64,000 bases of DNA from Rhyacichthys aspro (Eukaryota; Chordata; Actinopteri; Gobiiformes; Rhyacichthyidae). The translations under genes were made by a program, and so were the position numbers. The DNA is taken from contig CM072170.1 of the NCBI GenBank assembly GCA_036850595.1, forward strand, positions 12,554,303-12,618,302, given 5' to 3'. Position 1 is the first letter of the stretch. Each line of letters opens with the position of its first letter. The notes under the pieces were generated by a model that worked only from the letters and a program-made list of their open reading frames with translations, was not told the DNA's origin and ran no database searches. Positions 11,280 through 24,640 of the stretch are shown piece after piece.

Positions 11280-12190
11280 TGGAAAACCCCGTGCAGGCTC
11301 GGTAACGGCCCGGTCCTGCAATCTCACACTCTAATGGAGAGGTGCAGAGGTGACTTACTCAGATGAAGTAAGAGAAAAGGAAAAAAAAAAAAAGAAAAGA
11401 AATGGAACATTTTCCCGCCTGTCTGAGCAACCCAGCTTGCCGGTTCCTCAAGACGACAGACCTGGGTCACCCCGTCTCCGAGGAGAAACAGTGGAGGGAA
11501 AGAACGGGAGGGGAGCAAGCCGAGCGAGACATAACGGGAATGATTGAGAAGGGAATGGGGAAAAAAAAACCAGTCTGATCTGATATCCCACAGTTTGTAG
11601 CTCTGCGCGCGGCCGTGACATCCAAGGAGGTCGCATGTGATTGAGCCATGTGTGACCGAAAAAATACTAGCAGCCCCTGAGCAGAGTGCGGGGAGAATAT
11701 CTAACTCCATCAGGCCACAGGAAGGAGGTGATGTGTCCCCGAGGGCTGAGTTTACACGCATGGCCCGGCACCGCCACATCATTCCCTCCTCCCCCTCCGT
11801 TCGGAAAGCCAAAATCACTCCACCAGAACCCGTGACAATTTTTTAATGACACGTCAGGCCGAAATATCACCACAACAACAAAAAAAATAACCCAAGCAAG
11901 AGTGACTAAGAGCTTTAACGCCGAGCCCGGTTTTCCGCGCATTGGCATTCATGTGAGCGTGCCACTGTGGGTCTCTGTGTGTGTCCGGGCCCGCGCTGTG
12001 GGTTGTAAGCTGCAGGCTATAGAGTGGAAAAGTGGCATATTGAAGGCGCCGGGTAAATAATATGCAATTTTCTCCCACCGCTATGCTGTCGCTAACATCC
12101 GTTGGCACCAGGAAACAGGGGCCCGGACATCGCTCGGAGAAAGAGAGAAAGCATTTGAGCGTTAATAATGGCTCGCTATGAGACACAACT
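11280..12190. promoter_or_regulatory. Candidate conserved regulatory block
   Basis: About 900 bases show mixed composition, no visible transposon, several CpGs and compact AT-rich binding-site-like words set in GC-rich surroundings. One is an octamer-like ATATGCAATTTT at about 12060-12071, and another is TTAATGACACGTCA around 11843. Such islands in introns of large developmental genes are often conserved enhancers. Conservation is not shown here, so this is only an inference from texture. Confidence 0.3.
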
Positions 12191-15100
12191 GGGGCTGGAT
12201 GAAAGAAAAGAGCTGTTTCACTTTTCTTTGATTGAGGATCATTGAAGGTGTACCACGTTTAAGTCTCACTCTGTCTGCGTTTACACTTCGTCGACAAGGA
12301 GACAATCACTTTAAAACAAAAATCACACCAAGTATTAGTCATTAGATGAATCTCAGGCTGGCTAATTCATTCTTCTAATTTGACCTTTTGGATGAGGCAC
12401 TTGTATAGTTTTTTTCATCTGGGTTCATACACAGCCTGTAGCGATGGATAAATCTAGGTCTAGCCAGGCCATCCATTATAATTGTGTTTCTGATATTCTT
12501 GTGTATGAACAGCTAGTCTGGTTCTGGCCTCATTGAAATAGATAACTAATCAGCAATAAAGCGTAGCGAATGCTAAATTCCACAAATAATGCTAATTGAA
12601 TTCTGTGATAATAGCCTGGAGTCCCTGTCATCCTCTCTCAAAAGTACAGTGAAACCCATTACCATGTGCGTCTTTGTTTCTCGCCTAAATTATATTATAT
12701 ATTATAATTATAGTCTCTGAGCTTTAACCCAAATAGTTCGGGGGCCTCACACCTTTCAATCTTCAAGAAGATCATTTGGTGCTGAGGTCATGTGGTACTC
12801 AGCCTGTATAAGAAAGACTGGAGTTTGCTTTTTTTTTTTTTTGGCAATAAAAACAGTATCTTGTATGATCTTCCACAAGATAAACAAACTGAAGAAAAAG
12901 CTGACCCCGGGAATAGCTGGGCAGACAGCAAGCTGCGCTCTACCTTACTATGCTCTATTTCAGCCATGTCCCTTAATCTGTTGAAATTTTCAGATTTAAA
13001 TCACTGTTACCTGACCCTGACACAGCAGCAGTACACTGCGTGTCTCAGAACAAGGCCTGAAGGATAAAAAACAGATACATCATACATCGCCTCTTTATCC
13101 CTTCATTAGTCTCCTTTGAAATGTCCAAGGATGTCCTGCTCCAAAGCTGTTTACTTCCTGAATAACAAGCACCGAAGGACCAGGGTGATCTTAAAGCTGA
13201 AGGACTGTGGAACACACAAATGTTGTTTACGGTTTTCAGCGGCTGTGTGTATTTATTAACTGGCTTACAATGGGATTAGTATGGTTGTTAGTACAGCTGT
13301 GAATAGTGCAACAAGTAAAGAAGCTCCACAAGGACCATTTAAAAACACTAATGGAAACGGATCTGTACTGTCCTGACCATACTGTACTGCTCCTGGGGAT
13401 ATGAGATATTTGATACGGAGATGTATTAAACATATTATGGTAAAGTTATGGGCATCATACATTTACATACATGCATTGATTTGGTAAGGGCAACACTATA
13501 CAATACATCGAGGGTCTGTTTTTGACTTGAACAGTTGAATCTGCCTTATTGTGGGTGACAACAGCTCCATGACTCACCCAAACAACAGGCTGTTATAACC
13601 GTATGCTGCTTTGTGTGGTGTGTGTAAAGGTGCTGATGGACTGAGACCTGTCCTTCCTTTCAGCCAGCCCTCCATTGTGGGACAGCAACAGACACATGGC
13701 TCCAATTATAACCCGCCAGAGCCTGCCAAATCTCTGAATAGGACCTCCATTACACCTAACGTGAACATATTTCATAAAAGGAGCCTATCTCGCCAGGTGA
13801 CTCAGCCTGACAAAAGCAGCTGATTAATTGGCTCTTTGGAAAAGGGCCAACTAATGTAACAGCTAAAAAGGACAGTTAATGGTGTATTTTTGTGATAAAA
13901 AAGGCCAGCCTTGCCATTAGCAAGGACCTGCTGTCCACTCATCAGAAATAACAATGGTTTGCCCCTTTATTGGTCACTGCCTGGATAAATGAAGGTAGTT
14001 AAAGGGATGACCTCATGTGCTTCTAGGTTACTCATTATTATTTGAGGGATTTTACACAATTAGCTTTGATAACACAGTGATTTACTTTTTTTCACTTAAG
14101 AAGAGAAAAAGAAAATTCTTGAGGAAATGTTGCCATCATTAGTTTATCATTATATAGTCAGAGTTTAAAATAATAAAAGGACAGCCAGGCTTTGAGGCTG
14201 TATGGGAAAATAAACTGACTTTCCACCTCTGTTTACGATTCATTTCCCTTCAGAACGACAAATGACCCTGTCCTCTTCACATCGCTTTCAATTTAATCAT
14301 TTTCTATTTGAGCTCAAGGTTCTGAATGCAAACTTTTCATCATTGCGCACCCCTAGGAAAAAGGTTAATTGTATTTTTTTGGGATTAGAAGCCTTATGTC
14401 ACAACCACTATCCTTGAAGATGAAACCAAAACACCCACGGAGTGAAGCGAAATGAACGTGACACAGGCCACCGGCGGCATAATCTGTGACAAATACGCAC
14501 TCTTGAGGAGACAGAGTCGCGCAATGGAGATTGATGCAGCGGCCAGTCTGCAGTTTTTCCTCCTGCTTCGCTGCCTGTTCTGCTCTCTGTCTCTGTCTCC
14601 CCTCCGCTCAGGATATCCTGCTTCTCTACTCCACACAGGACTCGGAGACACTTGTATATTCCACATACTTCTCAGGTATTAGAGGATGGACAGGATGTGA
14701 TGCAAGCCAGTGAACTCTGGACCTCTCCGTTGTCCCTAGTCGTCCCACAGCGCACTCAGTCCTGATGTGTGCAGCCGGCTGAATGCAAGCACTCAACCAC
14801 TGTGGCCACTTGTCCACAGCAGGTCAAACAGTCTTGTGCCGTACTCGCCCCCGGATAGAATGCATCTTTATTTCCCCTTAAATAGTCAGGTTCACTAGCC
14901 CGGCCAGCCATCCTAATTCTTAACAACTGATTGCTCTCTCTGGATTTGAGTGGGATTTCCAGAGGGAAGAGATTTTAGATAAACCGATGCAATTTGTATG
15001 CAGTTGCTGAAGGGAAGGTGTATCCAACGCATGTCACTTGCAGTAAATGGGTATAACCACTACATGCATCATACAATTACAATTAGATGAGGCCTGTTTA

Positions 15101-17569
15101 CATCTCTGTGGCTTGTATCTTGTTCCAGTTGAAGATGTTACAAAAGTGTCTGATTGCGCCATTTTGTAAGAATCCAACCAATCCCCATTAATTCTGCTTG
15201 GCCCTGCAATTTTACATGTCAATCACTACAACTTTCCTGCACATTTAGACTATAGACACACATATAAACAGATACAACACTGGCTGTTATGCCCAGGTGC
15301 TATGATATGACTGTGGATCCAGCATATTCCCGGTGGTAGAAGTAATACATAAACATGTAAACTGTTTATATTTATGATTATATGGAATGATTCATTTTAA
15401 TGTTAGCATTGATGATGAAAGATTAAAGACTAAATATCATTCTAATCTGTGAAAATTGATTAGCGTACGTAGAGTTACTCTGTATGAGTCAACTTGAGCC
15501 TCTTTTTTGACATTTAGTCATTTATTTATGGCACTAGTGGGCCTGACTGAAATACTGAAAATAGCTTAACTTCCTTCCTACAAGAGATGAAAACTGAACA
15601 CTGTCCAACGAATTGCAGTTGCAAGAAAAGTCAACTTTGTTTTTAACTTCCACCTCAGCCAAAAATAAAGACTTTGACACCTAGAAATGGAGGTGACGTC
15701 AGTGTCTGTGATATAGCCACTTAAAGCATTCCAGCTTCCCAAACTGCTGGTCCAAAACCTATTTATTAAAAAAATGTTTAATAATGGACATTGCAGTCAA
15801 TCTAAATCATGATCAAAGTTAAAATACCACAGCTATAAATAAGAAGTCCAATTCTAAACTTTAGGAAAGGGATCTTTTTGAAAATATGTTCTAAATAAAA
15901 TGAGCAGGGGCCAGCATTTTTCTTTTTAAATGAAGTCATGCTGAAATAGACCTCAGAGCAGAACACATTGCACCTGTCAGTCGTTGCCCATGGCAGCACT
16001 CGACGTCTGTCTTCCCCCCGCGTCCCTCTGCTCCCCCCTCCATCCCTCAGGCCCCCGTACAGCCGCGCACGTGCAAACACACAGCGACACACACACGCTC
16101 CGCGAAGCGTGGACATCGCCTCGGCCCAAATGAAGCACCATTTGCATGATCATATTTTACTCACCCACACTGTGTTAGCAGCAAAAGCACATGCATATGT
16201 CACAGCAACCTGCACACACTCCAAAAGACACTGAGCTGTGGTCTTTTCAGTCGAGTGGCTTTGTTAGCGCTGCGAGGCTAAACATGGGCACGCGCTCTAT
16301 TGAACACACAGTTGTGAGTCAGTGACTGAGTATCGGCATGTTCTTCTCCTTTGTTGTTGTATTTTCCATTTTAAGTAGTGACCATATTTTGCACTAAAGC
16401 AGAGGCGCTCTTGTATCTGGTCACAGTGAAGCACAAAGATACAACTGTTCATGTGTCATTTAATGGATGTCAGTTCACACACATGGGGTCGGAGGTGTTA
16501 GTCCTCGCTGACAGTCGTGGAATGGACAATCCTCGCTGGACCTCCGAGCTGCTTCAAAACTTCCTCTGACAAATCCGAGAGGCCCCACTTTTAGACTTTT
16601 TAGACTTTTAGACCTGTCCACCTGCCTCAATGCATGTGCCTTAAGTTTTGGAGACATATATCACAAGTTTCATTCATCCCATCTGTGCTACAGGGCATCT
16701 ACTGGGACCCGAAATATGACCCACGTGTGTTAGTGCAATCCCACGAGGGACTCCACAAGGTGTTACGTGGGCCGTGTTTCCAGATTAAAGTAGATATGCA
16801 TATGCATTCTGTCAAAGCAGAATAGGAGTAAAAAATGTGTGTGGGAGTTTAAGTAGCTTCTCCATATGTCTGCATACTCCGGTAGATATTATCCATATGT
16901 TCCCTATGTTATAACAACAGTAAAGTTCTGCACTCTGCACCATCTTTTCATTTTAATAGGCTTAGTGTCTTTCAGTTGGCAATTGTAGCTGCAATTAGAT
17001 GCCATCTCAATTTGGGTTTCTTGTATATGAGTAGGTGACTAGATGAAAATGACAGGTCGCACCATTTCGTCTGGCGGGAAGGGCCCTGCGTGCATGTGTG
17101 TGTGCGCTTGAGGGACTGATTGCTCGAGAGCTCGTTGGTGGATGGAGGGAAATGGAGTTGGATACGTGCCTCCTGCTCTCATCTCTTAAGTGCAGCACGT
17201 CGCCGGTTTTTTGCCCGGGCTCTCATTTACCTGGTTTTATGTCGCACTCTCTCACACATATAGACGAATAAACATGAACCCTTTTAGCACGCGGTTCATA
17301 TGGCAAACAGCCAGGGCACGCACTTGTATCTAGAAGAGGACACTAAAAGGCTGCATACTTAATATCCATCAATATTTACCAGGGTTGGCAGCATTGGAAG
17401 CTTTCATCCTGTTTAGAGCATCTTTTTAAGAAGAATCTAAAACATGTACTGTTTTCCATAGAACTGCAGAGTGCAAAGACTATTAATATACTCAGATAAC
17501 AAACAAAAAAATAATGCTAACTTATGCTTTTAAAGGTAGGGGGTGGAGTTTTATGGTCTTTTGGGCAAC

Positions 17570-17850
17570 TTATGGGGAGAAAAGTGCAGATTGCAATTCT
17601 CTTTAGTTGTACAGCACAGTATCACAACAACAATTGCCTCAAAGGGCTTCACAAAAACAAAAGACATTAAATATTCAAACAGGATGAACAAGACAACATC
17701 CCCTGTCCTTAGACCCTCCATCAGGGTAATGAAAAACTCAAAAACCCAGCCGTGGGGAAAAAGAAAAACTTCAGGGGGTTACCAGGCCGTGCAGTAGATG
17801 TGTCCAGGACAGTCACTGACAAATGGTCCATCATATGTACAAGTGAATGA
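17570..17850 (+). repeat. Unclassified interspersed repeat fragment
   Basis: The segment includes 'TTGCCTCAAAGGGCTTCACA', 'CCTTAGACCCTC', 'AATGAAAAACTCAAAAACCC' and 'GTGGGGAAAAAGAAAAACTTC'. This series of words resembles a common teleost repeat in which a 'cttagaccctcac…ggaaaaactcc…ggggaaaa' series occurs. The match is from memory and the class is not certain. It directly precedes a family A copy. Confidence 0.55.
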
Positions 17851-17860
17851 AAAACACAGG

Positions 17861-18346
17861 AGCATGTGAACAGCTATGGTAGCCCTGGAGGGACACGCTA
17901 TGATCAAACCCAGTGGAATTAGATCTGATACGGGTTTTCTGATCCTAAACCTTCATATTATGCATACATAAATAATTTAAAGTGGTTCTCTTCTAGCAGT
18001 GCTCAGTTTGTCCTCTCTGGGCAGTTGTAGGAACTAAAACAGAATCAATGGAACTAATTGCTTTTCCCGCTGGGCTCTGTTAAGTGTTGGGAAATGCAAA
18101 CAGTGTTACTTTGATGTGATTATTGTTTTGTTTTTTGGTTGTTGTTTTTTTTTACATTTCTTGCTGTCATTCTAGCCTTTGTGTACAGGGCGAGAGAGAG
18201 GGAAATGATGACCCGGGGTATGTGGTATGCCCTCCACCGACCGAGCCACTGAGGCGCCCCGATTATACATTATTAAAAACATAGTTTAGAATAATGTGCT
18301 CCATTTTGTTCAACTGCATACTCCAACATTTTACACAATGCACCTT
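17861..18346 (+). repeat. Dispersed repeat family A, copy interrupted by a SINE
   Basis: It starts near GAGCATGTGAACAGCTATGG, contains AGCAGTGCTCAGTTTGTCC at about 17997, and ends TTTTACACAATGCACCTTTA at about 18327-18346. The same three landmarks in the same order recur at 40967-41370 and 48482-48787, and the terminal part recurs at 53461-53552. A minus-strand SINE at 18124-18260 splits it. The intact target sequence is preserved in the 53461 copy. Confidence 0.75.
18124..18260 (-). mobile_element. tRNA-derived SINE inserted in family A repeat
   Basis: On the minus strand it begins GGGGCGCCTCAGTGGCTCGG, a tRNA-like head with A-box-like sequence. It continues through a body similar to the SINEs at 20098 and 26611 and ends in an A-rich tail (the T-rich stretch 18124-18155 on the plus strand). 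It is flanked by the duplication GATTAT at 18118-18123 and 18261-18266. The family A copy near 53467 carries a single uninterrupted GATGTGATTATACA, an empty-site equivalent. Confidence 0.78.
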
Positions 18347-20097
18347 TAACAGTGTTATGCCCAAGTCTAGACAGGTCATCCGCCATCGTCATTGTCTCAG
18401 TGGCATCTAAAATCTCTGCAAAACAGTCCTGTGATAACCCTCCACTTTAATCTTTAATCAGCAATAAGTGACATTAGGAGTAGCCCAGTTTGTTGGGAAC
18501 TCAATTAGTCTGAAAGCATGTCATTTAACAACACACTGTGGCTGATCAAAGTGCCTCTTTACTCTAAAATTATAGGTTGTGATGAAATAAAAAGCACAAG
18601 AAATAATGTATCTCTGTACAGCAGGGTCAACAGCTTCCTTAACTAAAGCAACTTCCTCCAACTGTGCCATTTTCAGATAGAATTTAATTTATTTTTTATA
18701 CGTTTTTGTTGAGTTTGACACCTTCACTCAGATGACCGTGACTTATAGACCTTGAGAGGAGAGCAAAATATCTTTACAAAGTTCCTTCAAACTTCACTGA
18801 GTCGTCCAAGGCCACTTTAAGAAGGTGAGCGAGCACATCTCCGTCAAAACTAACAAAAACCTAATGAAGACACCACCGCGTCAGTGTCAAGGTGGCAGCA
18901 AAACTCCTCTTCTCTTTTATTCTCTGTCCCAAAACAACATCCATTTGTAAACAGCTCTCTCGCGGTCATTTCTGCTTGAGGAGTTTGAATGGCTGGCACG
19001 GAGCAGGACTGCTTTTTAATGTGGGGTCTGACAGTTTGGATTTGAATATTAGCACGGCGTGTGCAACTCTCCCTCATTTCCATGTCGAATATATTCATGT
19101 GTGGGAGGAAGAGCGAGGAGCGGGAAATGGAGGTGGAAACAGACGGAAAGTGAAAAAGAAGTGGCAGAGATAGTAACTTACTTAGAATTAGTCGAGAGAG
19201 TTTTTTTTTTTTTTCCTAACAAACTGAGAAGAAAGTTGTAATAGTTACGGCTGAATAAGACATTTCATTGTTGGCATAATCAGATGTGTTATTTCAGGCT
19301 CAAGACTGATTTTATGTTCTGTTAAATACTCTTTGCTGTTTCAGACTAGTGACCGTATATTTCATTGTACCATACAGTCCTCCCCTGTCTCTGCGTGCAT
19401 CTGTTTTTCGATGCATATTTATGTTGCAGCAGCCCTTACCTTTTGCAGGGACCAGATGCTGTCTCTTTGAGTGGAGTTTTACTGCCATTTTAGAGCTCTT
19501 TGGCAAGTGAAAAGAGGCTGTAACAGATGTGGGTTTGTGCATAGCTTAGATTTGCAGATGGGAAGTAGATGCATTTGTTACTTCTTTTTCTATGTGTGGT
19601 TAGAAAACTTAACCAACCATGTATATTCATGACACATGCAGTAAAAGTCCTACTGCAAATCCTGATACTGTTACGAAAACAGACACCAAACTGAAGTTTA
19701 GACCTCCGGCGTTAAACCATTGATCCCTCAGTTATCTCCATCTTGTTAAGCATCTGAATGCGTTGCCAATATTCATCCATGTTTCGGTTAACTTCCCTGT
19801 CTTCTATTTGTGTTTTGTTTTTTGTTTTTTGCCGTTTGTTGTGTAAACTGATGCTGACATAAACAGTTTCATTATATTTTGACAGTCCCTAATTGAGTGT
19901 TGACAAGTGGCATAGACCTACCACCCTACCAAAAACAAATACATAAATTAAATGTTTAAAATGACTCAAACCAGGTTTCATTGATTGAGATTTCTTTACA
20001 TTTAAAATTAGGTTTAATGAAGCAGAGTTTGACAAATTAAAGCCCACTTTACTCAATCCGAGTGTGTATTTGAAGCCATGCTAACATTTTATGAAAT

Positions 20098-20212
20098 GGG
20101 GCGGCTCACCTGGTAGAGCACATACCACATACTCGGGCGATACTCAGGGGTGATTCCAGCTTGGGACCTTTGCCCAGTGTCATTTACTGCGATCAAATAA
20201 GGGCAAAAGACT
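20098..20212 (+). mobile_element. tRNA-derived SINE
   Basis: The head GGGGCGGCTCACCTGGTAGA-GCA is tRNA-like and includes an A-box-like word. It is followed by a degenerate B-box (GGGTGATTCCAG) and the body word GGGACCTTTGCCCAGTGTCA-TTTAC. The tail is CAAATAAGGGCAAAAG. This order (…gacctttgctgcatgtcat…aataaaggcaaaaa) is one I recall from a widespread percomorph SINE. The copy is old and shortened. No target duplication was confirmed. Confidence 0.75.
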
Positions 20213-21359
20213 TAATTCTTTAATCAGATCAGATCAAATCATTCTCAGTCCCAGCAGAGAGTTGAACCTTCTCCAGTGTTGCTTTAACTTAAATGTAGAT
20301 CACAGATTAAAACTTTGTACAATAGAAATGTTAAACTTTTCGGTGCCATAAGCCTATTTAAGTTTGTAGGAGTGTGACAAGATCTCGTGCCACAAGATCT
20401 CATTTCTCCTCAAGGTGAAACGCTTTCTTGTGATATCATCGTGATGGAGTTTAAGGGTGAAATTAGGATTGAAGATACCACCACTTTTAAATCATCTGTG
20501 TGGCAACATTTTATTTTTCGGGTGAAACAGCCTAAGAGTGATATCCAAGACATAAATAATATGTAAACATTGTGAGAAAACAATGCTGTACACCAGCAAT
20601 ATGCAACAACCACAGCTTTCAACCAGCCCCGCCTGGAAACAGTGTAAAAATTTCATCTTGTGAACGCTATCTTGTGTCCTCGTCTTGTGTATCATCACCT
20701 ACACATCTAAACATTTTTGCTATAGGTGGGAGTATGTTTTATGTATAAAAGTGTCCACTCAAGCAAATGCAAAATTGAAGGTCGCCGCCATGTTGCGGAT
20801 CCACCTGCGATTTCACATCAAAGCCACCAGCAGATACCTGAGAGGATTCTTTTTTTTCTCATTGTGACCTGGAGGGCACCACCTGGCTGAAACTGCCCCA
20901 TATAGAGGTTTAATTTAGCTCTTGGGGTCAGAAAGGACAGCCGTGGACCTGATTCACGACTTGAAAAAGAATTATCACTGTATAAATACAACAAGATTAT
21001 TAAAATTCCTTTTGTGTCAAATGTGTGCTTTAACTGTGATATTCAATTAGTGGCATAAACCTGGAGTCACCAGTCAGACCTGAGGAAAAGTAGGTTGTAA
21101 TAGAAAAGCAGTAGTAGTGAGCCTGCAGCTTAAGTCACCTCCGTTTGAACGTGACACGCTGCTGGGGCAAATCTCTCACTATGGGGGCACTTTAATTGGA
21201 AGTATTTTCTTCTCATGAGCTTTTCCCTAAAGAGCACCGCACTATGCTAAACAAAATAGCTTGCTTTAACTTAACTTTCGTGCTGTGTTTGAGCTCCTGC
21301 GCTGGGAGCCAGTGTTTGTGTGTATTGAGCTGTTTGTTTGATAAACTGTTGGGTAAGCT

Positions 21360-21900
21360 GTGTGCGTTCACGAAGCGGGGAGGCAAGGCGAGACGAGGCG
21401 AGCAGGCAGTCCCATCTGCAGCGAGGCGTCGTGCTCCGAGAAAGGGAATGTCATCAGCAGATTTCTCCTTGCCACCGTCTTCCCTCCGCTCTGTCCTCCG
21501 CCGCCTGTCGTCCCGCCTCCTTTCTGGTCAGATGCACCCAGGACACGGGCAGGAACAAATGGGACACATGCCAGGCTAAGCGTCCTCAGGTGGGAGAGGC
21601 TGACGGGCAGGCAGTGTGTCAGCTTATTACCGCTCTCCCCTGAACCGTACCCGAGCATGTTGTTTTGTCGCCATCCCCCCTCTCGGCCGTCGGTCGCTGA
21701 GCTCTGAGCCCAAAGGTCAGCGGGGTCACGGCAGACCTTTTCCCGGTGTCACTCTGCTTGTTTACGACGCCCACTGTCGACATCGATGAGACTCTCGTGG
21801 GGGGGCAGAGTCGGCTACACACATACATTCATTCGCGCACACGCCCAGGAGGAGGAAAGAAAACACTGCAGCCGGAGCTATAGACAAGGTTGCCATGGAA
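21360..21900. other. GC-rich, CpG-containing intronic block
   Basis: The composition is clearly richer in G+C than its surroundings, with clustered CpGs. It produces several overlapping open frames of about 95-127 codons on both strands, and none has a recognisable domain. There is no TATA box or clear splice pairing. It could be an orphan CpG island or a conserved non-coding element. Confidence 0.35.
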
Positions 21901-22866
21901 ACAGCCTGTCCTGCCTCTTTTCCTGAACACCTATACAGTCGAGGGAAATGTATGCACAGCCCACAATGGTACACAAAGACATATATTTGCCTAGAGCTGG
22001 AGTCGTCGTCATTAGGATTGACTCCCTGATCTAATATCGCACTGTTGACTTTGATGTCCGGCTTCTTATCTCGAAATCCTTCAAATTTCGAAACGCAGCC
22101 TCATTTATTCAATGATGGAGTGTAAACTTGGCTCCATGGCTGCTTCCTGAGACAGTATGTATCTTGGCTAGAAGGAGGTGTTAACCAAAAGTAACTTAAT
22201 TTAGCCCAAGAGAACATTATGTCTCGGTTTGAAGATGGAAAACTCAAAGCAGAAGGTTGAAGTAACATTCCTCCTGTTTGTTTTCTCAAATGTGCATATG
22301 AAAGAAAGACAGCACGGAGACCCTCTGCTGCTTTTTGCTGAATAATGACTGAAAGAAGAACCAACACTTTATGTTTGGAACCTATCACGGGGCATACATA
22401 AAAGATGTCAGCATTTTAATGGAGCGTTTCTCATCTTTCCATCTTCTCCGAGGCATTACGCCCTGCACAAAACACAAAATGACATCTGCCAGGTTGTGAG
22501 CCGCAGCAGACAGTGGTTTTGCTCTGAAGGCCCGGCGTCGTGAGCAGCTGATTTAATGGTCTTCCTAGTCCCTACTTCCAGATGTCCTCACAGTAACAGG
22601 CTTTTAGGGGAACATCCTATCATGTTTTGATTTTCAAGGCATTTTCAGCTAAAACTAATGAGCATGGGATTTAATCTGACCGTAGTGAGTTCTTTGTGTG
22701 TATCGTCTCTGATCTGCTGTGTTTCAAGTCTGCTATTTGTTCAATGTTTCTGTAAACCGTCTTTGATCATCCTTCCTTAGTAATTATGAAAATCTCCTTT
22801 TTATTACACACTACTTCCTCATTGAAAATGTCCAACTTTAGTGCTTCTGCTCTTGCTCTTTTCCAG

Positions 22867-23065
22867 CATTTGTCCGAACTTCTGGCCGTGGTCCGCCTTC
22901 CCTTCATCCACCCGTCCTACCTGCTCAACGTAGTGGACAACGAAGAGCTGATCAAATCGTCCGAGGCGTGCAGAGATCTCGTAAACGAAGCCAAGCGGTA
23001 CCACATGCTTCCTCACGCTCGGCAAGAGATGCAGACTCCCAGGACCAGGCCGAGACTCTCCGCAG
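22867..23065 (+). CDS. klhl29: klhl29 exon: end of BACK domain and linker to Kelch propeller
   Basis: This 199-bp exon follows TTTTCCAG (acceptor 22865-22866) and ends after one base of a Gly codon at a GTACGC donor (23066). It encodes HLSELLAVVRLPFIHPSYLL, then NVVDNEELIKSSEACRDLVN, EAKRYHMLPHARQEMQTPRT and RPRLSA. The 'LLxxVRLPFIxPxYLLxxV' and 'C-R-D-L-V-x-E-A-x-x-Y-H-x-L-P' strings are the last BACK helices. The basic, proline-containing tail (QTPRTRPRLSAG) is the linker before the first Kelch blade. The open frame reads on into both flanking introns, but splice signals and phase define the limits given. The exon is flanked by introns of 12.8 and 20.3 kb. Confidence 0.95.
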
Positions 23066-24239
23066 GTACGCACACAGATGAAGTGCACCAGCCTTGTTCC
23101 CGACGACCCCATCACATCGCTGATCTGCTGCCCACCGACGGAACTGACCCACAACTTATTGCCAATAGATCCGTACGCCCACACATACATCCTGTTCATA
23201 TTTCACAGCGGCAAGGTGACAGGGAGGTCAGGTCTTCTACAAGGAGACTGCCATTCTAATGATTTAGTCCACAACCGGAGAGCAGTGATTTAAAGCTCCA
23301 CAGTGTTTTCCACAGCTACTGCTCATAATTAAATGTACATGTGGGTAATAGGTCATATCTGGAAATGTCACCACAGCCTTTCCTCTCCGAGCTTTCTATT
23401 CAGATAAATGGACTGCCGGAGCGACTCTTGATTGAGGTTAAAAGTGTTTATTGATAATGGATTTCCAGCCTCCGCAGTGCTACTGGACCTAACCTCATTC
23501 ACTGCAAACATAAATAAGTGTTTACTACAACTACGCTCAGTTGGGTTAAGACGAGCTCACAAAAAAGTAATATCAAGGTGATTTGAGCCCAATTTTCCGC
23601 CTAATAGCAGAGGTGTTGCCTGACTGAAGCTGCTCAGGAGCAATTATAAGCTCACACTCTTGTGTAGTATGAGCGCTCAAAGATTAAACTTCCCAAACAG
23701 GAAGGTGACAAGTTGAGAACATTATGGTTTACTTCAAATTGGTTTGATTCTCTTTATATTGGCAAATTATAATGACAAAAATATGAGTGTATGTGGACAG
23801 GGACACAAAGTTGGACTAAGTGGATTCTACAGCAGCCGGTGTTGAAGAGATAAAATGAGGCAAAGGCTTTGGTATATCTATGTGTAAATGTTTATTTGTC
23901 TGAGGGAGTATTCATCTCTTTATTGAATGTTCCTAGTCCTCCACAGTAAGATTCACTGAGTCAGTGCCTAGTTGTTGTAAATGAGCAGAACAAAAATGCT
24001 CTATAATGGCCCTACAGTGCGACATTGCTGCTGCCTAATGAAAACACGAGACAAAGTTACTCTGTTGGCCACAATGATCTTATTAAAGTCCTGTAGTCGG
24101 CACAATGCCATGTATTTAGACCAGACAACAGAGACAAACCTCTGTTAAGATTCTCCCTACATGTGAGACCACCCGAGTGTGAACAGCCCTTAGTCCTACA
24201 TTTCTGAGCAACCAACTAACAAATCACTGTCCAAGCAGC

Positions 24240-24640
24240 GATGATGTTCAGCTCATTAAAGGCTCTGTTTGTTTACATCATTTAAATCAAAGAATCATTC
24301 ATGGAAATTAGAAGGCGCCACCAAATTGCTTTTGGCGTTTTGTTTTTTTTTTTCCCGAGGCCAGCCCGGACTCCAGGCTTTCCCCTAGAAAGATCTGCCT
24401 AATAACAGTGTCTGCATATTATGAGCTATGCACCAGCACACCTTGCCATTCAACGCAAGTTATTTTCTGCTTGGTAGAATAAAGATAATTGCATAACAAA
24501 TGGCAGTTTATGGAGAATTCACCAGCCAGTGCTGTTGTCCAGACACTGTAGTTTATTTGCCAGTAAACAAACATTGGGGGAATTGCATTAGCGGAATAAT
24601 TTTGCTCATTTAATTGAGGGTAATGCAATCACACGGGACT
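24240..24640. promoter_or_regulatory. Candidate conserved regulatory block
   Basis: This is a repeat-free stretch with homeodomain-like and forkhead-like words, for example TTGTTTACATCA at about 24269 and AGCTCATTAAAGG at 24251. It also carries balanced composition such as GAAGGCGCCACC at about 24312. It has the texture of an intronic enhancer, but cross-species conservation cannot be judged from one sequence. Confidence 0.27.

Larger units (their letters stand above)
10071..22866 (+). other. klhl29 intron (12.8 kb)
   Basis: It has a GTAATA donor and a TTTTCCAG acceptor. It contains two SINEs, a family A copy, an unclassified repeat at about 17570-17850, GC-balanced blocks without recognisable repeats at 11280-12190, 13600-13850, 15960-16130 and 21360-21900, and otherwise AT-rich filler. 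No open frame here shows a known domain or splice-supported coding structure. The G+C-rich frames near 21200-21900 look coding by length only. Confidence 0.85.
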
